Below are positions 61,774 to 64,000 of a stretch of 64,000 nt of DNA, one piece after another. The notes beneath the pieces are model-generated. The model ran no database searches. It was given only the letters and a program-made list of their open reading frames with translations, and was not told the DNA's origin. The position numbers and the translations under genes were made by a program. The stretch is from Lacticaseibacillus porcinae (GTDB lineage Bacteria > Bacillota > Bacilli > Lactobacillales > Lactobacillaceae). Where the stretch lies: positions 1 through 64,000 of the forward strand of contig NZ_RHNS01000007.1 of assembly GCF_003946305.1 (NCBI RefSeq), given 5' to 3'. Position 1 is the stretch's first letter, and each line of letters starts with the position of its first letter.

Positions 61774-61990
61774 GTTGTTCCCCTTACTTGCGTGCAGGGA
61801 ACTGAGCCCTGCTTACACATGACAACACTGCGCTCACGTCTTGCTTCTCCCCCCCAGGATCCACAAAACCGCAGTGTTTTTTACGACTACACTCCGTTGA
61901 ATACGAAAGTGGCGACAGTCACCTATCTCACTTTCCTCAAACCGACACGACGAAAACAGTGATGTGTGCTTCATCTCCGTAACTATACTT
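61774..61990 (-). promoter_or_regulatory. Long structured 5' leader of the secreted sortase-fold gene
   Basis: A promoter TTGTAT-17-TATAGT lies near 61990-62019 on the minus strand, so about 210 nt precede the start codon. Paired segments include GAAAGTG/CACTTTC and the 9-bp AACACTGCG/CGCAGTGTT. It does not show the GGGGTGAATCC or GCUAACC signatures of the c-di-AMP (ydaO) riboswitch that precedes many wall hydrolases. The 367-bp gap 61774-62140 otherwise holds only this leader and a terminator. Confidence 0.5.
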
Positions 61991-62086
61991 CCATAAGCTA
62001 GCGAATACAACAAAAAACGTCAAAAATTGATAGAATTGCATTCCAGTTATGAACAATCATTGATTTAATAAGGTTCTTAGAAAATA

Positions 62087-62124
62087 AAATAACACCTGTC
62101 GACGAATTGGCAGGTGTTATTTTG
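62087..62124. terminator. Bidirectional terminator
   Basis: AAAATAACACCTG...CAGGTGTTATTTT, 16 nt after the 269-residue membrane protein gene. Confidence 0.8.
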
Positions 62125-62140
62125 ATGTTTTTTTATAAAA

Positions 62141-62950
62141 CTATTTTTGTTTATTTCGGAAAAGGTAGCTCAACCCCGCGCCACACAAGCCAATGACGAT
62201 CACGATGCCGGCGACGCGCTGCCACAACGGGGCATAAGCTTGCATCAATTGGCTGACGATCCCCATAGGCGACCCACCGATCGACCATTGTGCTGATAAA
62301 CTCGGCATCCCAGCGGCAATACTCAACAATCCACCGCCGATACCGATGATGTAAGTCAATCGCCCAGTAACGCGCAAGAAACGTTGCCACGAATGCGCAG
62401 ACAACCGCATCAGCAATAAAATGATCACTCCAAGGACAGCGGTGACAATGGTGGTCGTTTGCATCATTAAGACTAACATCCCATATGCTGCACCCCAACC
62501 ACTTTGCATCAATAACGTCATATCTTTAGATAAGCTTTGCGTGACTTGGGCCACGCGACTGGCCCCTGGGTGTTGTTGGGCCTTGGCAGCTTGTTGATTG
62601 ATCGTTGTGGTCAAGCTGGTGACTAACGCCGTCGTGTCAAGCGTCTTTTGAAAGTCAGCACTGGCCATCACCGCTTGATCAGTCAATTGCTTCGATTGCT
62701 TGAGGCTGACCAGTTGCGTGTTTTCAGGTAAGGCAATGCCGGCGGTTTTGGCTTGGTTGACTAGCTCAGTATTGAGACTTTGGTTGATTTTGACACTTGC
62801 CGGTGCCGTTTGTAATTGTTTGGACACAGACTTTGGGGTGCCAATGGTCAAGGTCATCCCCAAGCTGATGGCAAACATCACCAATAACACACATTCGATC
62901 AATCCAAAAAAAGCTAGCCAACCGCGGCTGGTATGTGAAATCTCTGACAT
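62141..62950 (-). CDS. Membrane protein with extracytosolic helical domain
   Basis: 269 residues. Helix about 10-35, extracytosolic Gln/Thr/Leu-rich region (about 40-145), then three further helices near 150-175, 195-215 and 240-262. No family recognised. Ten bp downstream of the alpha/beta hydrolase gene and probably co-transcribed. Confidence 0.75.
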   Translation of the reverse strand: MSEISHTSRGWLAFFGLIECVLLVMFAISLGMTLTIGTPKSVSKQLQTAPASVKINQSLNTELVNQAKTAGIALPENTQLVSLKQSKQLTDQAVMASADFQKTLDTTALVTSLTTTINQQAAKAQQHPGASRVAQVTQSLSKDMTLLMQSGWGAAYGMLVLMMQTTTIVTAVLGVIILLLMRLSAHSWQRFLRVTGRLTYIIGIGGGLLSIAAGMPSLSAQWSIGGSPMGIVSQLMQAYAPLWQRVAGIVIVIGLCGAGLSYLFRNKQK

Positions 62951-62959
62951 GGTTTCTCC

Positions 62960-63883
62960 TTAGTGCATCTGTGCATTGATAAAGCCGACCACTTTTTGTT
63001 GATAAGTCGCCGGATCATGATAAAAGCTTTGCGCATGACCGGCGCCTTTGACTTTCCACAACTTTTTCGTGCCGTGAGCGGCTTTGTAGAGTTCATCGAC
63101 CATCGCTGTCGGCACGAACGTATCTTTGGTGCCATGAATCAACATGATCGGTCGACTGTTGCGTTGTAAACTCTTGCGCGCATCGGCAGCAAAGACGTTA
63201 TAGCCTGCCTTCAGGCTAGCATACGCTGCGACTGCTGGCACCAATGGCCACTTCGGCAAGTTATACATACTTTTAGCTTGATAGGCGAGTTCGTCGACAA
63301 TACTAGTGTAGCCACAATCTTCAACGATGACCTTGACTTGCTTGGGGAGTTTGAGGCCGCTGACATACATCACCGTTGCCCCACCCATAGATTCGCCGTA
63401 AAGGGCAATTTGTTGATCAGTACCAGTTTTTGCTAAAAGCTTGTCGATCCATTTGCGATAATCTAAACGATCAGGCCAACCATAACCAATGTAATCGCCT
63501 TGAGATTGCCCATGGCCGCGATCATCAGGGGCTAAAACGTTGAACCCAGCATCATGAAACATTTTGATGCGGGCAGCCATGTCTTCTTTTTTCCCCATGT
63601 AACCATGTGCGATCACTACGGTTTTCTTAGAGGTAATGGCCGCTGGGACATAGTCGGCGACTAAGCGTAAGTCTGCTTTGGCTGCTTGCATATGCCAAGT
63701 TTGCTTGGTGGTGTGCGCCAACCACTCCGCCGCAGATTGTTGAATCGCCGGTTGTTTATTGGATAAAAAGTCTTTGTGGCTAGGGACAAAGGCAAATTGA
63801 TAAAAGTAAATGCTAGCGCCTAGTACCCCTAAGCATAAGACGCCGATAACCCCTGAAAATATCCACCAACGCTTTTTATGCAT
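62960..63883 (-). CDS. Membrane-anchored alpha/beta hydrolase
   Basis: 307 residues. N-terminal anchor or uncleaved signal (about 8-30). Serine hydrolase triad: GESMGG nucleophile elbow, Asp in HGTKDTFVP, His in GAGHAQS; oxyanion block VVIAHGYMGKKEDM. Resembles YqkD/BAAT-type esterases of Firmicutes. Nine bp downstream of another gene's stop, so internal to an operon. Confidence 0.88.
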   Translation of the reverse strand: MHKKRWWIFSGVIGVLCLGVLGASIYFYQFAFVPSHKDFLSNKQPAIQQSAAEWLAHTTKQTWHMQAAKADLRLVADYVPAAITSKKTVVIAHGYMGKKEDMAARIKMFHDAGFNVLAPDDRGHGQSQGDYIGYGWPDRLDYRKWIDKLLAKTGTDQQIALYGESMGGATVMYVSGLKLPKQVKVIVEDCGYTSIVDELAYQAKSMYNLPKWPLVPAVAAYASLKAGYNVFAADARKSLQRNSRPIMLIHGTKDTFVPTAMVDELYKAAHGTKKLWKVKGAGHAQSFYHDPATYQQKVVGFINAQMH

Positions 63884-63892
63884 GTGTCCCTC

Positions 63893-64000
63893 CTATTGTA
63901 CTTTGGTCCATTCGTCTAATGTTTTACCTTGGGCATCTTTGAGCTGCAACCACGAGTTGGTGCCACCATAATATAGAAACAACCCGACTTCATTGACGCT
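63893..64000 (-). CDS. C-terminal end of an unidentified protein (partial)
   Basis: The last 35 codons end at TAG 63893-63895: ...SVNEVGLFLYYGGTNSWLQ...EWTKVQ. The rest lies beyond the right edge. The beta-rich, aromatic pattern suggests a small extracellular or wall module, but no family can be named. The ribosome site of the hydrolase gene overlaps the stop, so the two are probably one operon. Confidence 0.65.
   Translation of the reverse strand, partial: SVNEVGLFLYYGGTNSWLQLKDAQGKTLDEWTKVQ

Noticed and set aside
61774-61990. c-di-AMP (ydaO-yuaA) riboswitch
   Set aside because: Position before a wall-related gene is suggestive, but the conserved GGGGTGAATCC-like and GGCCCGAATCC-like segments are absent.

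Overview
The window looks like a chromosomal segment of a low-to-mid GC Firmicute of the Lactobacillaceae, most likely the Lacticaseibacillus (L. casei-like) branch. Pointers are strong AGGAGG ribosome binding sites with several TTG/GTG starts, a KxYKxGKxW-type signal on a MucBP-repeat adhesin, a D-aspartate ligase closely resembling the enterococcal/lactobacillal cell-wall enzyme, DhaKLM-GlpF, a cydABCD oxidase cluster, OPT transporter plus C69 dipeptidase, and a methionine T-box. The genus call is inference. No IS element, prophage, CRISPR array, rRNA or tRNA was found.

Layout. 1-2408: start of a large repeat-rich surface adhesin (minus, runs off the left edge). 2.6-4.5 kb: L-serine dehydratase subunits plus a small gene. 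4.6-5.3 kb: first large palindromic element. 5.3-8.6 kb: dipeptidase and oligopeptide transporter. 8.9-12.2 kb: peptide deformylase-like gene, then a dihydroxyacetone kinase/glycerol facilitator operon. 12.25-12.66 kb: an unassigned ~410-nt candidate non-coding RNA. 12.7-18.9 kb: acetyltransferases, thioredoxin, gpmA, oxidoreductase and AI-2E-family transporter. 19.4-20.8 kb: class A sortase beside a secreted sortase-like protein lacking the catalytic Cys. 20.9-25.2 kb: sfsA, uspA, D-Asp ligase, D-hydroxyacid dehydrogenase. 25.45-25.9 kb: a second candidate RNA with a cre-like site at its promoter. 26.1-27.5 kb: MFS pump. 27.5-36.3 kb: cydABDC-polyprenyl synthase-menA respiratory cluster. 36.4-38.8 kb: nucleoside salvage. 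38.8-48.3 kb: acetyltransferases, DMT permease, stress protein, regulator, methyltransferase, phosphatase, amidotransferase and PARG-like protein. 48.4-57.3 kb: CBS/CNNM protein, drug exporters and two ABC systems. 57.3-59.6 kb: luxS and a MetE-like gene behind a T-box. 59.7-64 kb: nucleoside phosphorylase, a secreted sortase-fold protein with a long structured leader, and membrane genes.

Two themes stand out. First, the intergenic spaces carry a family of long nested palindromes: two 'shells' (A and B) joined by a conserved linker, with interchangeable hairpin cores that change on both arms so pairing is kept. Five composite and several partial copies are present. Second, two ~400-nt intergenic transcripts with promoter and terminator signals match no RNA family I can recognise. 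Physiologically the segment serves amino-acid and peptide use, glycerol/Dha metabolism, optional respiration (bd oxidase plus quinone-tail enzymes), nucleoside recycling and cell-wall modification.
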